Below are positions 7,415-16,349 of a stretch of DNA of 64,000 nucleotides, piece by piece. The notes beneath the pieces are model-generated. The model did no database searches. It had not been told where the DNA came from and saw only the letters and a program-made list of their open reading frames with translations. Each line of letters begins with the position of its first letter. Position 1 is the first letter of the stretch. A program made the position numbers and the translations under genes. Origin of the DNA: Chitinophaga niabensis (GTDB taxonomy: Bacteria > Bacteroidota > Bacteroidia > Chitinophagales > Chitinophagaceae); NCBI RefSeq assembly GCF_900129465.1, contig NZ_FSRA01000001.1, positions 1,178,001-1,242,000 on the forward strand, written 5' to 3'.

Positions 7415-8566
7415 TTGGAAACAGACGAAAAAGGGGTTTTGCTGCAAAGGGCCAGTTATCTGATACTTCGGCACCTGCGGGATGAAATAACCGCACCCGA
7501 GCAGGAAGAACTGCAGGCCTGGATAGCTGCGTCTGCAGAAAACCAACGTTTCTTCGACCAGTTTAAGGATGAGCAGCAGTTGCTGCAAAAACTGCAGCAA
7601 TTAGGCAGTTTTGATACAGATGCTGCCTGGGAGGCTTTTACTTCCCGCCATTTACCCCCTGCCAAGGTAAGGACCATGCCCTGGAAATGGGTTGCTGCGG
7701 CTGCAGTGGTACTGATAGCAGGTGTATACTTCTGGAACCAGCAAAAGCCGGCTATAGAGCAAACGGTTGTATCCGAACTCGTGAATGATGTAAAGCCCGG
7801 CACCAGTAAAGCCATCCTCACCCTTGGAGATGGATCTGTTGTAACGCTGGACAGTGCGGGGAATAAAGTGATCGGGCAGGGGATCAGGCAAGCTGGTGGT
7901 CAGTTGGAATATGGGGAACAGGCGGCTGTTAGTTTCAATACACTTACCACACCTAAAGGCGGGCAATTCCAGATCACCCTGGCAGACGGAACTAAAATAT
8001 GGCTGAACGCGGCTTCTTCTTTACGTTATCCCACAGCATTTGCAGGGGGGACACGTAAAGTGGAGGTAACCGGTGAGGCTTATTTTGAAGTAGCAAAGAA
8101 TGCAGCAATGCCCTTTATTGTGCAGATCAATGCACAAACAGCCGTAGAAGTACTGGGTACCAGCTTTAACATCAATGCCTATACCAATGAGGCCAGTATC
8201 AAAACCACTTTAATTGAGGGAGCTGTAAGATTAACGGTGAATGAACAGTCCCGCACACTTTCTCCCGGCCAGCAGGCACAGGTGAACAGCCAGGGAGAGA
8301 TTCGCCTGGTAGAGAAAGCAGACCTGGATGAGGCCCTGGCATGGAAGCATGAGATCTTCTATTTCAGGAATGCAGACCTCCAGGCAGTGATGCGGCAGCT
8401 GGAAAGATGGTACGATGTGGAAATAAGCTATAGCGGAAAGATCCCTCCGCGCAGGTTCCAGGGAGAGATCCAGCGGAACTTAAATTTATCAGATGTACTG
8501 GAAGGCCTGAAGAATACAGAAATCAACTTCAGTATCGAAGGCCGGAAGATCATAGTAAAACCATAA
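7415..8566 (+). CDS. FecR-type anti-sigma factor
   Basis: 383 aa. N-terminal cytoplasmic anti-sigma part (residues about 1-85; EELQAWIAASAENQRFFDQF), one membrane span (about 90-107; WKWVAAAAVVLIAGVYFW), then a periplasmic FecR domain (TPKGGQFQITLADGTKIWLN, EVTGEAYFEVAKN) and a C-terminal DUF4974-like part (FYFRNADLQAVMRQLERWYD). The start must be the TTG at 7415, since no in-frame ATG occurs before the membrane span. It follows the sigma gene by 65 bp and precedes its cognate SusC. It holds the sigma factor inactive until the STN domain of the receptor signals. Confidence 0.94.
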   Translation: METDEKGVLLQRASYLILRHLRDEITAPEQEELQAWIAASAENQRFFDQFKDEQQLLQKLQQLGSFDTDAAWEAFTSRHLPPAKVRTMPWKWVAAAAVVLIAGVYFWNQQKPAIEQTVVSELVNDVKPGTSKAILTLGDGSVVTLDSAGNKVIGQGIRQAGGQLEYGEQAAVSFNTLTTPKGGQFQITLADGTKIWLNAASSLRYPTAFAGGTRKVEVTGEAYFEVAKNAAMPFIVQINAQTAVEVLGTSFNINAYTNEASIKTTLIEGAVRLTVNEQSRTLSPGQQAQVNSQGEIRLVEKADLDEALAWKHEIFYFRNADLQAVMRQLERWYDVEISYSGKIPPRRFQGEIQRNLNLSDVLEGLKNTEINFSIEGRKIIVKP

Positions 8567-8584
8567 ACATTAAAAAAAAGGAAA

Positions 8585-8610
8585 CCGGAGGCGCTTGGAC
8601 CCGCCCCCGG
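8585..8610 (+). promoter_or_regulatory. GC-rich hairpin between fecR and susC
   Basis: Arms CCGGAGGCG (8585-8593) and CGCCCCCGG (8602-8610) pair with one mismatch and an 8-nt loop. No T run follows, so it is not a normal terminator. It could be a transcript-processing or stability element separating the regulators from the highly expressed SusC/D genes. Confidence 0.45.
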
Positions 8611-8683
8611 CTATGCCTGGATGAGGAGTATACCAACCTTTCTTGACAAAATATTGATCACACCTTCCAAACAATGCAAATCT

Positions 8684-11600
8684 ATGCAATTGAATCATCA
8701 TGTTAAAGCCCGATCTATACCGGGGCTTTCATCAACCAAATGGCCGTTCAGGAGGTTATTTACTGAACGAAGTAAAACTGTTCTAATCATGCGATTGACC
8801 TTACTGCTCATAACAGTCGCCTGCCTTAAAGTTACCGCGGGAACTTACGCACAGTCGGTTTCCGTATCCCTTAAAAAGGCACCACTGGAAGAAGTTTTCT
8901 CTACTGTAAAGCAGCAGACAGGTTTCCTGTTCTTTTACGACAGGGATATGCTGCACGGTACCAAACCGGTGACCATACAGGCGAATAATCTTGCCCTGCA
9001 GGAATTCCTGGCGGCGGTGTTTAAAGACCAGCCACTGGATTACGCCATCAAGAACAAAACGATCTTCATCAAAAGAAAGCCAACTCCTTCCGCCAATACT
9101 GTAGTTGTTGCTCCCGTGCCCGTGAATGGTATCGTGAAAGATGCCAATGGGGAAGCCCTCATTGGTGTAAGTATCAGGGTGAAAGGAACTTCCACCGGTA
9201 CTGTGACCAATGCAGAAGGTAAGTTCTCGTTAAATGCTGAAGCCGGGCAGATACTGGTGATCTCCTATGTAGGATTTGAAGCACAGGAAGTAACAGCTAC
9301 CAGTGCGCAATTCCTGAATATCCTCCTGAAGCCTTCTTCCAGCTCTTTGGATGAAACAGTGGTAATAGGCTATGGAACTGCGATCCGCCGTACCAATACA
9401 GGTAGTGTATCCAGTGTGAAAGCGAAAGACCTGGCTAATCAGCCTGTTATGGATCCGCTGGGGGCGTTACAGGGAAGGATACCCGGCTTGTCCGTGATGT
9501 CTTCCAACGGGTTACCCGGTTCCAGTTTTAAGGTAATGTTGCGTGGACAGAATTCCATCTCCGGTGGCAATGAACCTTTGTATATCATCGACGGGGTGCC
9601 TTTCTATTCCGAACCCCTGAACCAGTCCACTTTCAAATCTGCCAATGGTGAACAAAGTCCGCTGGCCGCATTGAACATTGCAGATATTGAACGGATAGAT
9701 GTATTGAAAGATGCGGATGCTACCGCTATTTATGGTTCCCGTGGTGCAAACGGCGTGATCCTGATCACTACTAAAAAAGGCAAAGCCGGTAAAACACAGT
9801 TTAACTTCAATGCGTTCACCGGCGGAAGTAAGGTGACGAACAGGATAGATATGCTGAATACAGAGCAGTTCGTTCAAATGCGTAAAGAAGCATTTGCGAA
9901 TGATGGTAAAGTACCGGATGAAACTACGGCGCCTGACCTCACACTTTGGAGCCAAACACAAACTACGGATTGGCAAAAGCGCCTGGCCGGAAATACTGCA
10001 GAGCAATTACAGGTACAGGGATCTGTTTCCGGAGGTAATGAAAATACGCGTTACCTGCTGAGCGGTACTTATCGTAAGGACGGAACTGTGCTGCCGAATG
10101 ATAATGCGTTCAAACGAGGTTCCGTACACTTGAATATTGATCACAGCAGTGATGATAAAAAGTTCAATATCTCTGCTTCTGTGAATTACGCAGGCATAAA
10201 AGATAATTCCCTGGCCAGCGATCTTACTACTTTCTTTGACATGGCACCTAATTACCCCGGATTCAACCCGGATGGCAGTTATTACTGGTTTAAGGATGAA
10301 CAGAATCCGGAGGCGTACCTGCTGAGAAGGTCTGATTCACGCACTACTAACCTTATCGCCAATAGTGTGATCAGGTACAATATCATCAAAGGTTTGGATA
10401 TAAGCGTTAACCTGGGATATAATAAATCGGACATGGATCAGAAGCAGATCTACCCGACCAAAGTATTCAATCCCACTACGTCAACCGGTAGCTTTTCCTA
10501 CTTCGGGAACAGTAGCATTGAAGGTTATATCGTAGAACCACAGATCAATTACACTACACAGATAGATAAAGGCAAATTGCAATTACTTGCAGGTGGTACA
10601 TTCCAGGAGAAACTTTCTCAGGGCCAAAGTTTCCTGGCGGAGAATTATTCCAGCGATGCTTTGCTGGAAGATATTAAATCTGCCGGAAAGCTAACCGCCA
10701 GGCCTTCTCTTTACCAGTACTACCGTTATAATTCCGTATTCGGAAGAGCTACCTATAACTGGGATGAACGTTATGTATTGAATGCTACCTTCCGTCGTGA
10801 TGGCTCTACGCGTTTCGGACCCGGCAAGCGCTTTGGTAACTTTGGTTCCGTAGGTGCCGCATGGATCTTCAGCAACGAATCCTTTATTCCTGAAGGTTCT
10901 GTGCTCAGCTATGGTAAACTGCGGGCCAGTTATGGCACCACCGGTAATGACCTGATAGGAGAATACAGATACCTGGATAGCTGGCTCTCCACTGCTTATC
11001 CCTACGATAATGTAGCCGGCCTTAGCCCGTCAAGACTGGCTAATCCAGACTATCGCTGGGAAGAGAACAGGAAAATGGAAGCAGGTCTGGAACTGGGTTT
11101 CATCAAAGACCGCATCCTGTTAACTACCAACTACTACCGTAATATTTCCACCAATCAGCTAGTGGACTTTCAGCTGTCTCCACAGGTTGGGTTTTCATCT
11201 CTCACAGCTAACTTCCCGGCTAAAGTATTGAATGCAGGCTGGGAGTTTGAGTTGAGTACAGTGAACGTAGATAAAAGATCTTTCTCCTGGAAATCTTCTT
11301 TTAACCTCACGTTTAATAAGAATGAGCTGATGGCTTATCCTGATTTTGAATCTTCCGCCTATACATATGATTACGCGATCGGTAAATCACTCACTATTGT
11401 AAAAGGCTACCAGTTTACAGGAGTAGATCCGCAAACCGGGAAAGCTACTTTCCTGGATATAGATAAGAACGGAACTATTGCAGAGAATGATGATGAAGTA
11501 ATAATGGGTAAAACCATGCCTGATTTTTATGGCGGTTTGCAAAACACTTTTGTATTTAAAGGGTTTGAGCTGGATTTTCTCTTCCAGTTTGTGAAACAGG

Positions 11601-11989
11601 AAGGGCGCCTGCTGAACTATGGCAGATTGTCTGGTTTATACGGTGGCTTAAGGAATAAAGACATCAGTGCTTTGAACCGCTGGCAAAAAGCAGGAGATAT
11701 AAAGAGCATTCCCAAAGCAGTACTTATCTCAGGAAATTCAACCTTTGATCTTTATCGCGAATCAACCGCCGTATGGGGAGATGCTTCATTCATCCGCCTG
11801 AAGAACATATCATTGCGTTATGATCTGTCCCGGTTCACAAAAGGCTGGAAGCTGGATAAAGTAAGTGTATTTGCCATGGCACAAAACCTGTTCACCATCA
11901 CCAGCTATGATGGCTTTGATCCTGAAACACAAGGTTATGTAATGCCGCCGATGAAAACAATCACGGCTGGTTTGAATGTTGCATTCTAA
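8684..11989 (+). CDS. SusC/RagA TonB-dependent receptor with STN signalling domain
   Basis: 1101 aa from ATG 8684; ATG 8621 is an alternative giving 1122 aa. After a long charged n-region comes a signal sequence (LTLLLITVACLKVTAGTYAQ). Then follow an STN domain (VSLKKAPLEEVFSTVKQQTG), a CarboxypepD_reg-like domain (VNGIVKDANGEALIGVSIRV), a plug (LDETVVIGYGTAIRRTNTGS, IDGVPFYSE, KDADATAIYGSRGANGVILI) and a 22-strand-type barrel. The STN domain relays substrate binding to the FecR/sigma pair just upstream. It is the outer-membrane importer partner of the SusD gene 11 bp downstream. Substrate unknown. Confidence 0.95.
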   Translation: MQLNHHVKARSIPGLSSTKWPFRRLFTERSKTVLIMRLTLLLITVACLKVTAGTYAQSVSVSLKKAPLEEVFSTVKQQTGFLFFYDRDMLHGTKPVTIQANNLALQEFLAAVFKDQPLDYAIKNKTIFIKRKPTPSANTVVVAPVPVNGIVKDANGEALIGVSIRVKGTSTGTVTNAEGKFSLNAEAGQILVISYVGFEAQEVTATSAQFLNILLKPSSSSLDETVVIGYGTAIRRTNTGSVSSVKAKDLANQPVMDPLGALQGRIPGLSVMSSNGLPGSSFKVMLRGQNSISGGNEPLYIIDGVPFYSEPLNQSTFKSANGEQSPLAALNIADIERIDVLKDADATAIYGSRGANGVILITTKKGKAGKTQFNFNAFTGGSKVTNRIDMLNTEQFVQMRKEAFANDGKVPDETTAPDLTLWSQTQTTDWQKRLAGNTAEQLQVQGSVSGGNENTRYLLSGTYRKDGTVLPNDNAFKRGSVHLNIDHSSDDKKFNISASVNYAGIKDNSLASDLTTFFDMAPNYPGFNPDGSYYWFKDEQNPEAYLLRRSDSRTTNLIANSVIRYNIIKGLDISVNLGYNKSDMDQKQIYPTKVFNPTTSTGSFSYFGNSSIEGYIVEPQINYTTQIDKGKLQLLAGGTFQEKLSQGQSFLAENYSSDALLEDIKSAGKLTARPSLYQYYRYNSVFGRATYNWDERYVLNATFRRDGSTRFGPGKRFGNFGSVGAAWIFSNESFIPEGSVLSYGKLRASYGTTGNDLIGEYRYLDSWLSTAYPYDNVAGLSPSRLANPDYRWEENRKMEAGLELGFIKDRILLTTNYYRNISTNQLVDFQLSPQVGFSSLTANFPAKVLNAGWEFELSTVNVDKRSFSWKSSFNLTFNKNELMAYPDFESSAYTYDYAIGKSLTIVKGYQFTGVDPQTGKATFLDIDKNGTIAENDDEVIMGKTMPDFYGGLQNTFVFKGFELDFLFQFVKQEGRLLNYGRLSGLYGGLRNKDISALNRWQKAGDIKSIPKAVLISGNSTFDLYRESTAVWGDASFIRLKNISLRYDLSRFTKGWKLDKVSVFAMAQNLFTITSYDGFDPETQGYVMPPMKTITAGLNVAF

Positions 11990-12000
11990 AAATTATAACA

Positions 12001-13389
12001 ATGAAAAAACTTCATATACTGCTCATTGGTCTTTCACTCACTTTGTTCTCCTGTTCAAAGTATGTAGAAACACCAACACCGAAGAATGAACTCGCTTCGA
12101 GCCTTGTTTTTACAGACGACAAAACAGCTACGGCTTCTGTTACCGGCTTATACAGCGACATGAACCAATTGAACTATTATTTTGCAAATGTGTTGATGAG
12201 TTATCTCTCTGCTATGCAGGCAGATGACCTGTATTATTATACAAACTTTGCCAACTATGATGTGTTCCAGCAGAATATGCTGCTGCCCAGCAGCCAGTAT
12301 GTACAAAGCATGTGGAGGGATCAGTACAGTTATATCTATCAAACGAATGCCTGTATAGAAGGCCTTTCTGCAGCACAGGGATTAACACCTGCCGTGAAAG
12401 ACCAGTTATTGGGAGAGTCTTATTTCATGCGCGCTTTCTTTCACTTCTACCTGGTGAATATGTATGGGGATGTTCCATTGATCACCAGCACAGATTGGAG
12501 AGTGAACAACGTGAAACCGAGAGAGAAAACCGCTGTGGTATATGCACAGATCATCAGCGATCTTACAGAAGCTAAAAAGCTGATGGGAGCTAATTACCCC
12601 ACAGGTCAGCGTATCCGTCCGAATAAGGCTGCCGCCACTGCTTTGCTGGCCAGAACATACCTGTATAACAAACAATGGGCACTGGCAGAAGCAGAAGCAA
12701 ACGAAGTGATCACAAACGGTCAGTATTCTTTGCTGAAGGATCTGAACGCAGTATTCCTGGCCAACAGCCGGGAAGCTATCTGGCAATTACAACCGGTAAA
12801 CGTAGCTGGTGGCCGTAATACCTGGGAAGGTTTTACATCAACACCGCCAACGTCCACGGCTACTGCATTATTCAGACTGGATACCTTAAACCTGATCCGC
12901 AAATTTGAAACAGGCGATCAGCGCCTGGCTAAATGGACGGACTTCCGTAAAACAACTGCGGGCGCTACTTATTATCTGCCACTTAAATATAAAGTACGTA
13001 CCAACCCCAGCGGTGCAGTAACGGAATTTTCCATGGTGATGCGTGTGGCAGAACAGTTCCTGATCCGTGCAGAAGCACGCGTACAGCAGGATAAACTGGA
13101 AACCGGCCGTGCAGATCTGGATTCCATCCGTATGCGCGCAGGTTTGCTGGCATTGCCCACCAACCTGGATAAAGCAGCGCTGATCAGTGCCGTAGAGAAA
13201 GAACGTAAGATGGAACTCTTTGTAGAGTGGGGGCACCGCTGGTTTGACCTGAAACGTACTAACAGATCAACTGTTGTACTAGGTCCCATCAAAGGAGCTA
13301 ACTGGCAGGCCACAGATACGATCTATCCGATTCCCAGCGATGCTGTAAGAACGAATGTATTTCTCACGCAGAATGAAGGGTACAAATAA
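12001..13389 (+). CDS. SusD/RagB-like substrate-binding lipoprotein
   Basis: 462 aa. Lipoprotein signal with lipobox LFSC (Cys18). The SusD features seen are the TPR-like N-terminal part (ANVLMSYLSAMQADDLYYY; MRAFFHFYLVNMYGDVPLI) and the C-terminal block (VEKERKMELFVEWGHRWFDL, YPIPSDAVRTN) that is near-universal in the family. It sits as a surface lid on the SusC partner encoded 11 bp upstream. The stop overlaps the next ATG by one base (TAATG), so the TlpA-like gene is in the same operon. Confidence 0.95.
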   Translation: MKKLHILLIGLSLTLFSCSKYVETPTPKNELASSLVFTDDKTATASVTGLYSDMNQLNYYFANVLMSYLSAMQADDLYYYTNFANYDVFQQNMLLPSSQYVQSMWRDQYSYIYQTNACIEGLSAAQGLTPAVKDQLLGESYFMRAFFHFYLVNMYGDVPLITSTDWRVNNVKPREKTAVVYAQIISDLTEAKKLMGANYPTGQRIRPNKAAATALLARTYLYNKQWALAEAEANEVITNGQYSLLKDLNAVFLANSREAIWQLQPVNVAGGRNTWEGFTSTPPTSTATALFRLDTLNLIRKFETGDQRLAKWTDFRKTTAGATYYLPLKYKVRTNPSGAVTEFSMVMRVAEQFLIRAEARVQQDKLETGRADLDSIRMRAGLLALPTNLDKAALISAVEKERKMELFVEWGHRWFDLKRTNRSTVVLGPIKGANWQATDTIYPIPSDAVRTNVFLTQNEGYK

Positions 13390-15176
13390 TGAAACGATTA
13401 ATAGCGATACTGTTCATCTTAATAGGAAAGATCACACTGGCACAACAGCCAGTGACGATCTCTCCGCAATACCCGCAACGGGGGCAAACTGTGACGGTTA
13501 CATATGACCCTGCTGCGGCAGGCGCACAGATCCCCGCCAGCGCTACAACTGTTACACTTGTTTTCTCTTATTCCACTTTTTATGATCTGCCCTGGCGGAT
13601 AGATATGGAAAAGAAAGGAGAAGTATGGACGGCTTCTTTTGCACTGGCAAAGTTTGCCGCCTTTGCTACTTTCTACCTGCAAAGCGGTGAAGCTATTCAG
13701 AAACCGGGGCCAGACAGTCATTATGAAGTAATGGTGTATGAACATAAAACCCCGGTGCAGAATAGTAATCTGTACAGGGGATACAGCCTGAGCGCACAAA
13801 TGAGGAAATCCCCCGAGGTGGCAGTAAAGCAGGCAGAGCAATATGAAAAAGAATTGACGCTGTATCCCACCAACTATGAAGCAAAACTGCGTTTACTCGT
13901 CTACAAAATGAGCAAAGCAGATGATAAGGATAAAAAGTGGCTCAGGGAACAGGCGCACAAAGTGATCGCAGATAAGTTCTATGAAGCGCCCACCGTTATG
14001 GGAAATATCAACAAAGTAACAATGGGTTACCTGATCATAGGAGAGAACAGCCGCCTCGATTCCATTCGCAAAGTGATCAGGGAGAAATACCCTGATTCAG
14101 AAGTGGGTCGCGACCTGGTGACAGACATGATCTCCAAAGAAAAGGACACCACTAAACAGATTGCTTTGTTTGAAAAGGAGTTGAAGAAGGAAACAAAACA
14201 GAATGCTGCATCTTTTTCAGCAATGCACCGCCAGTTGTTTGAATTATACGCTGCAAAAAAGAACGGCAGCAAAGCTTTACTGCATGCATCTAAGTTTTCC
14301 AGTAACGATGATAGCCCGTATAAACCGGAAACGTTGAAGATGGTTGCGCAAACGTTGATGGAGAACAATATTGCGTTAGACTCTGCGCGTGCTTATGCAC
14401 AACGCTCATTGGCCATGGCAGATAAATTCCCTACTGGTATCATCCGTCATTTCCCGGAAACAGGGTACATCCTTCCTTATGCGAATGATAGCACCCGGAA
14501 AGCCGTGTTTGACAGATCTTCCGCCAATCTGTTGTCCATCCTGGCACTGATAGATATGAAGGCAGGCCGTTTACCGGAAGCCTCCGGGAATATGGATAAA
14601 GCGCTGCAATTATCATCAGATAAGGAAACACTGGATAACGCAGGCGTGTTCTTTCAGCAGACCGGTAATACAGCCAGGTTAGCGGAATTACAGGTGCTTC
14701 GGGAAAAACTGATGCAGGAGAAAATAGCAAAGCTCCGTACCAACAGACCGGTTCCTGCACTGAACACTTTTGTTGATATGAAAGGAGACCCGGTTCCTCC
14801 GGAAACCTGGAAGAACAAGATCCTGGTCATTGACTTCTGGGCTACCTGGTGTATTCCCTGCATGGAGGAAATGCCTTACCTCCAGAAGATCTACGACAAG
14901 TATAAGAACAACCCAAACATTGCTTTCCTCGTAGTGAACAGCGGTGCACGCAATACGTTAAAAGATGCGCAGGGCTGGAGCGGGCATAAGAAGTATTCCT
15001 TCCCGGTGTACTATAATACGGATCCTGCTATCGGAGATAAGTTCAAATTCAATATCATTCCTGCTACTTATATTATCGATAAGGAAGGAAATATACAGTT
15101 TGCCAATGTAGGATTCGAAGGGGCAGAAGTGGAAACAAAACTGAAGCTCCAGATTGAGATGCTGTTGAAGAACTAG
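13389..15176 (+). CDS. TlpA-like thioredoxin protein with N-terminal extension
   Basis: 595 aa with signal peptide (MKRLIAILFILIGKITLAQ). Residues about 20-120 look like a beta-sandwich (VTISPQYPQRGQTVTVTYDP), the middle is helical and TPR-like, and the C-terminal 130 residues form a TlpA/ResA-type thioredoxin domain with WATWC488IPC491 and a cis-Pro motif (IIPATYIID). Such proteins reduce or isomerise disulfides outside the cytoplasm. Last gene of the sigma/FecR/SusCD unit, overlapping SusD by one base and followed by a strong terminator. A TlpA protein rather than a glycoside hydrolase suggests that the system does not import an ordinary polysaccharide. Confidence 0.9.
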   Translation: MKRLIAILFILIGKITLAQQPVTISPQYPQRGQTVTVTYDPAAAGAQIPASATTVTLVFSYSTFYDLPWRIDMEKKGEVWTASFALAKFAAFATFYLQSGEAIQKPGPDSHYEVMVYEHKTPVQNSNLYRGYSLSAQMRKSPEVAVKQAEQYEKELTLYPTNYEAKLRLLVYKMSKADDKDKKWLREQAHKVIADKFYEAPTVMGNINKVTMGYLIIGENSRLDSIRKVIREKYPDSEVGRDLVTDMISKEKDTTKQIALFEKELKKETKQNAASFSAMHRQLFELYAAKKNGSKALLHASKFSSNDDSPYKPETLKMVAQTLMENNIALDSARAYAQRSLAMADKFPTGIIRHFPETGYILPYANDSTRKAVFDRSSANLLSILALIDMKAGRLPEASGNMDKALQLSSDKETLDNAGVFFQQTGNTARLAELQVLREKLMQEKIAKLRTNRPVPALNTFVDMKGDPVPPETWKNKILVIDFWATWCIPCMEEMPYLQKIYDKYKNNPNIAFLVVNSGARNTLKDAQGWSGHKKYSFPVYYNTDPAIGDKFKFNIIPATYIIDKEGNIQFANVGFEGAEVETKLKLQIEMLLKN

Positions 15177-15240
15177 CTTATTACAATGCTGCCCAAAATA
15201 GCTGCTGATCAATAAAGTATTTCCATTAAAACAAAAGTTT

Positions 15241-15275
15241 TACCTGGCGCCCCACAGCGCCAGGTAATCTTTTTT
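15241..15275 (+). terminator. Terminator of the sigma/FecR/SusCD/TlpA unit
   Basis: Perfect 10-bp arms TACCTGGCGC (15241-15250) and GCGCCAGGTA (15257-15266) followed by a T run to 15275. Confidence 0.92.
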
Positions 15276-15296
15276 AGGGGGAATCGATACACTTTG

Positions 15297-15313
15297 TATA
15301 TTTGTAGTACATA
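15297..15313 (+). promoter_or_regulatory. gntR promoter -7 box with overlapping operator
   Basis: TATATTTG (15297-15304) matches the -7 consensus TAnnTTTG. TGTAGTACATA (15303-15313) overlaps its end. The same 11 bp recurs at 16300-16310 in front of the sialidase-like locus. GTnnnAC-type dyads are typical of FadR-subfamily GntR proteins, so autoregulation is inferred. A clear -33 TTTG was not seen. Confidence 0.6.
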
Positions 15314-15333
15314 ATGGACAAAGCTATCAGCGC

Positions 15334-16032
15334 ATGATGAAAGAAGATGATAAAAACGATCTGAGCAAAAACCTCGGTCGCGTAAGGGCCAATACAATGG
15401 CTGATTCGGTAGAAGTCAAACTCCGCCAGTATCTCAAGAAGATGTCCTTTAAACCGGGGGATGCCCTCCCCAAGGAAACAGACCTTGCCGAAGCGCTGGG
15501 TGTAAGCCGGAACGTGGTAAGAGAGGCCCTGAGCCGTTTACGTATGTTAGGTATGATCGAAACCCGTAAACGCAAAGGCATGGTACTGGCCAGCCCGGAT
15601 ATCCTGCAAGCCTTTGAACGGGTACTCGATCCCCTTATTATAGACGATACCACCTTAAGAGATGTATTTGAACTGCGGTTGGTCCTGGAAATGGGACTGG
15701 CAGACCTATTATATGCCCGCATGACAGATGATGATATTGATGAACTGGAAGAAATAGCCAACAGCGAGATCAACAAAGACAAGTCCTTCCTCGTAAAGAA
15801 TGAGATCGCTTTCCATGGCAAGCTCTATGAAATGACGGGGAATAGTACTCTTAAACGTTTCCAGATCATGCTGCTCCCTGTTTTTGCTTATGTGATCACC
15901 CTCGTTGATAAACCCACCAGTGGCAAGATTGACCACAGGGGATTGGTAAGTATCTTAAAGAACGGAACTAAGGAAGATTTTAAGAAAGCGATGTACGAAC
16001 ATCTGAAGCCCCACTTTGATCGTATAAAGTGA
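15334..16032 (+). CDS. GntR-family (FadR/FCD) transcriptional regulator
   Basis: 232 aa. Winged helix at residues about 20-90 (LKKMSFKPGDALPKETDLAE, ALGVSRNVVREALSRLRMLG) and an all-helical FCD ligand-binding domain (about 100-225; VFELRLVLEMGLADLLYARM). FCD domains usually bind a metal and a carboxylate such as a sugar acid or keto acid. A second ATG at 15337 is an equally good start. It lies directly upstream of, and in the same direction as, the sialidase-like/SusCD locus. The matching 11-bp motifs in both promoters suggest that it represses itself and that locus. Confidence 0.92.
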   Translation: MMKEDDKNDLSKNLGRVRANTMADSVEVKLRQYLKKMSFKPGDALPKETDLAEALGVSRNVVREALSRLRMLGMIETRKRKGMVLASPDILQAFERVLDPLIIDDTTLRDVFELRLVLEMGLADLLYARMTDDDIDELEEIANSEINKDKSFLVKNEIAFHGKLYEMTGNSTLKRFQIMLLPVFAYVITLVDKPTSGKIDHRGLVSILKNGTKEDFKKAMYEHLKPHFDRIK

Positions 16033-16048
16033 TTAGCACCCGTGACCG

Positions 16049-16210
16049 TTAAAATAACCTAAGTACATTGCGGCGCTGTAAAATGACCCAAGCTCTCCCG
16101 CATGCCTTCGCATAAAATGATCTAAGCACTCTCGTACACCTTCATATACAATAATCTAACCCCGCATACCTTCACATTAAATAACCCAAGCACTCCCAGT
16201 TACCTCCCCA
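16049..16210. repeat. Degenerate tandem repeat of about 30-34 bp, five units
   Basis: Units start at 16049, 16079, 16113, 16147 and 16177. Each begins with a form of TAAAATnACCTAAG and, in the middle three, continues with a C-rich part ending CCTTCrCA or similar. Units differ by substitutions and a 4-bp length change, so this is an old duplication. It fills most of the 317-bp gap between gntR and the locus it probably controls. No open frame is seen. Confidence 0.7.
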
Positions 16211-16285
16211 ACCCACACAATCCCCTCCCAACAAGCATTCCCAAGTTTTAAGCAAAAAAATTAGGAAAGCTTAGGAATTATTTTT

Positions 16286-16310
16286 TAGATTTGTCAATAT
16301 GTAGTACATA
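16286..16310 (+). promoter_or_regulatory. Promoter and GntR-type operator of the sialidase-like locus
   Basis: TAGATTTG (16286-16293) is a -7 box. ATGTAGTACAT (16299-16309) is a perfect 5-1-5 palindrome placed at the expected transcript start, sharing TGTAGTACATA with the gntR promoter. Upstream, TTAGGAA occurs twice exactly 10 bp apart (16261, 16271), in the place of the -33 region. Confidence 0.62.
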
Positions 16311-16349
16311 TAGAACATATCACCTTCACATAATCAAATCTCCACAGTT

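Noticed and set aside
16049-16210. Possible CRISPR array
   Set aside because: Units are degenerate and directly adjacent, with no unique spacers, and no cas genes are present.
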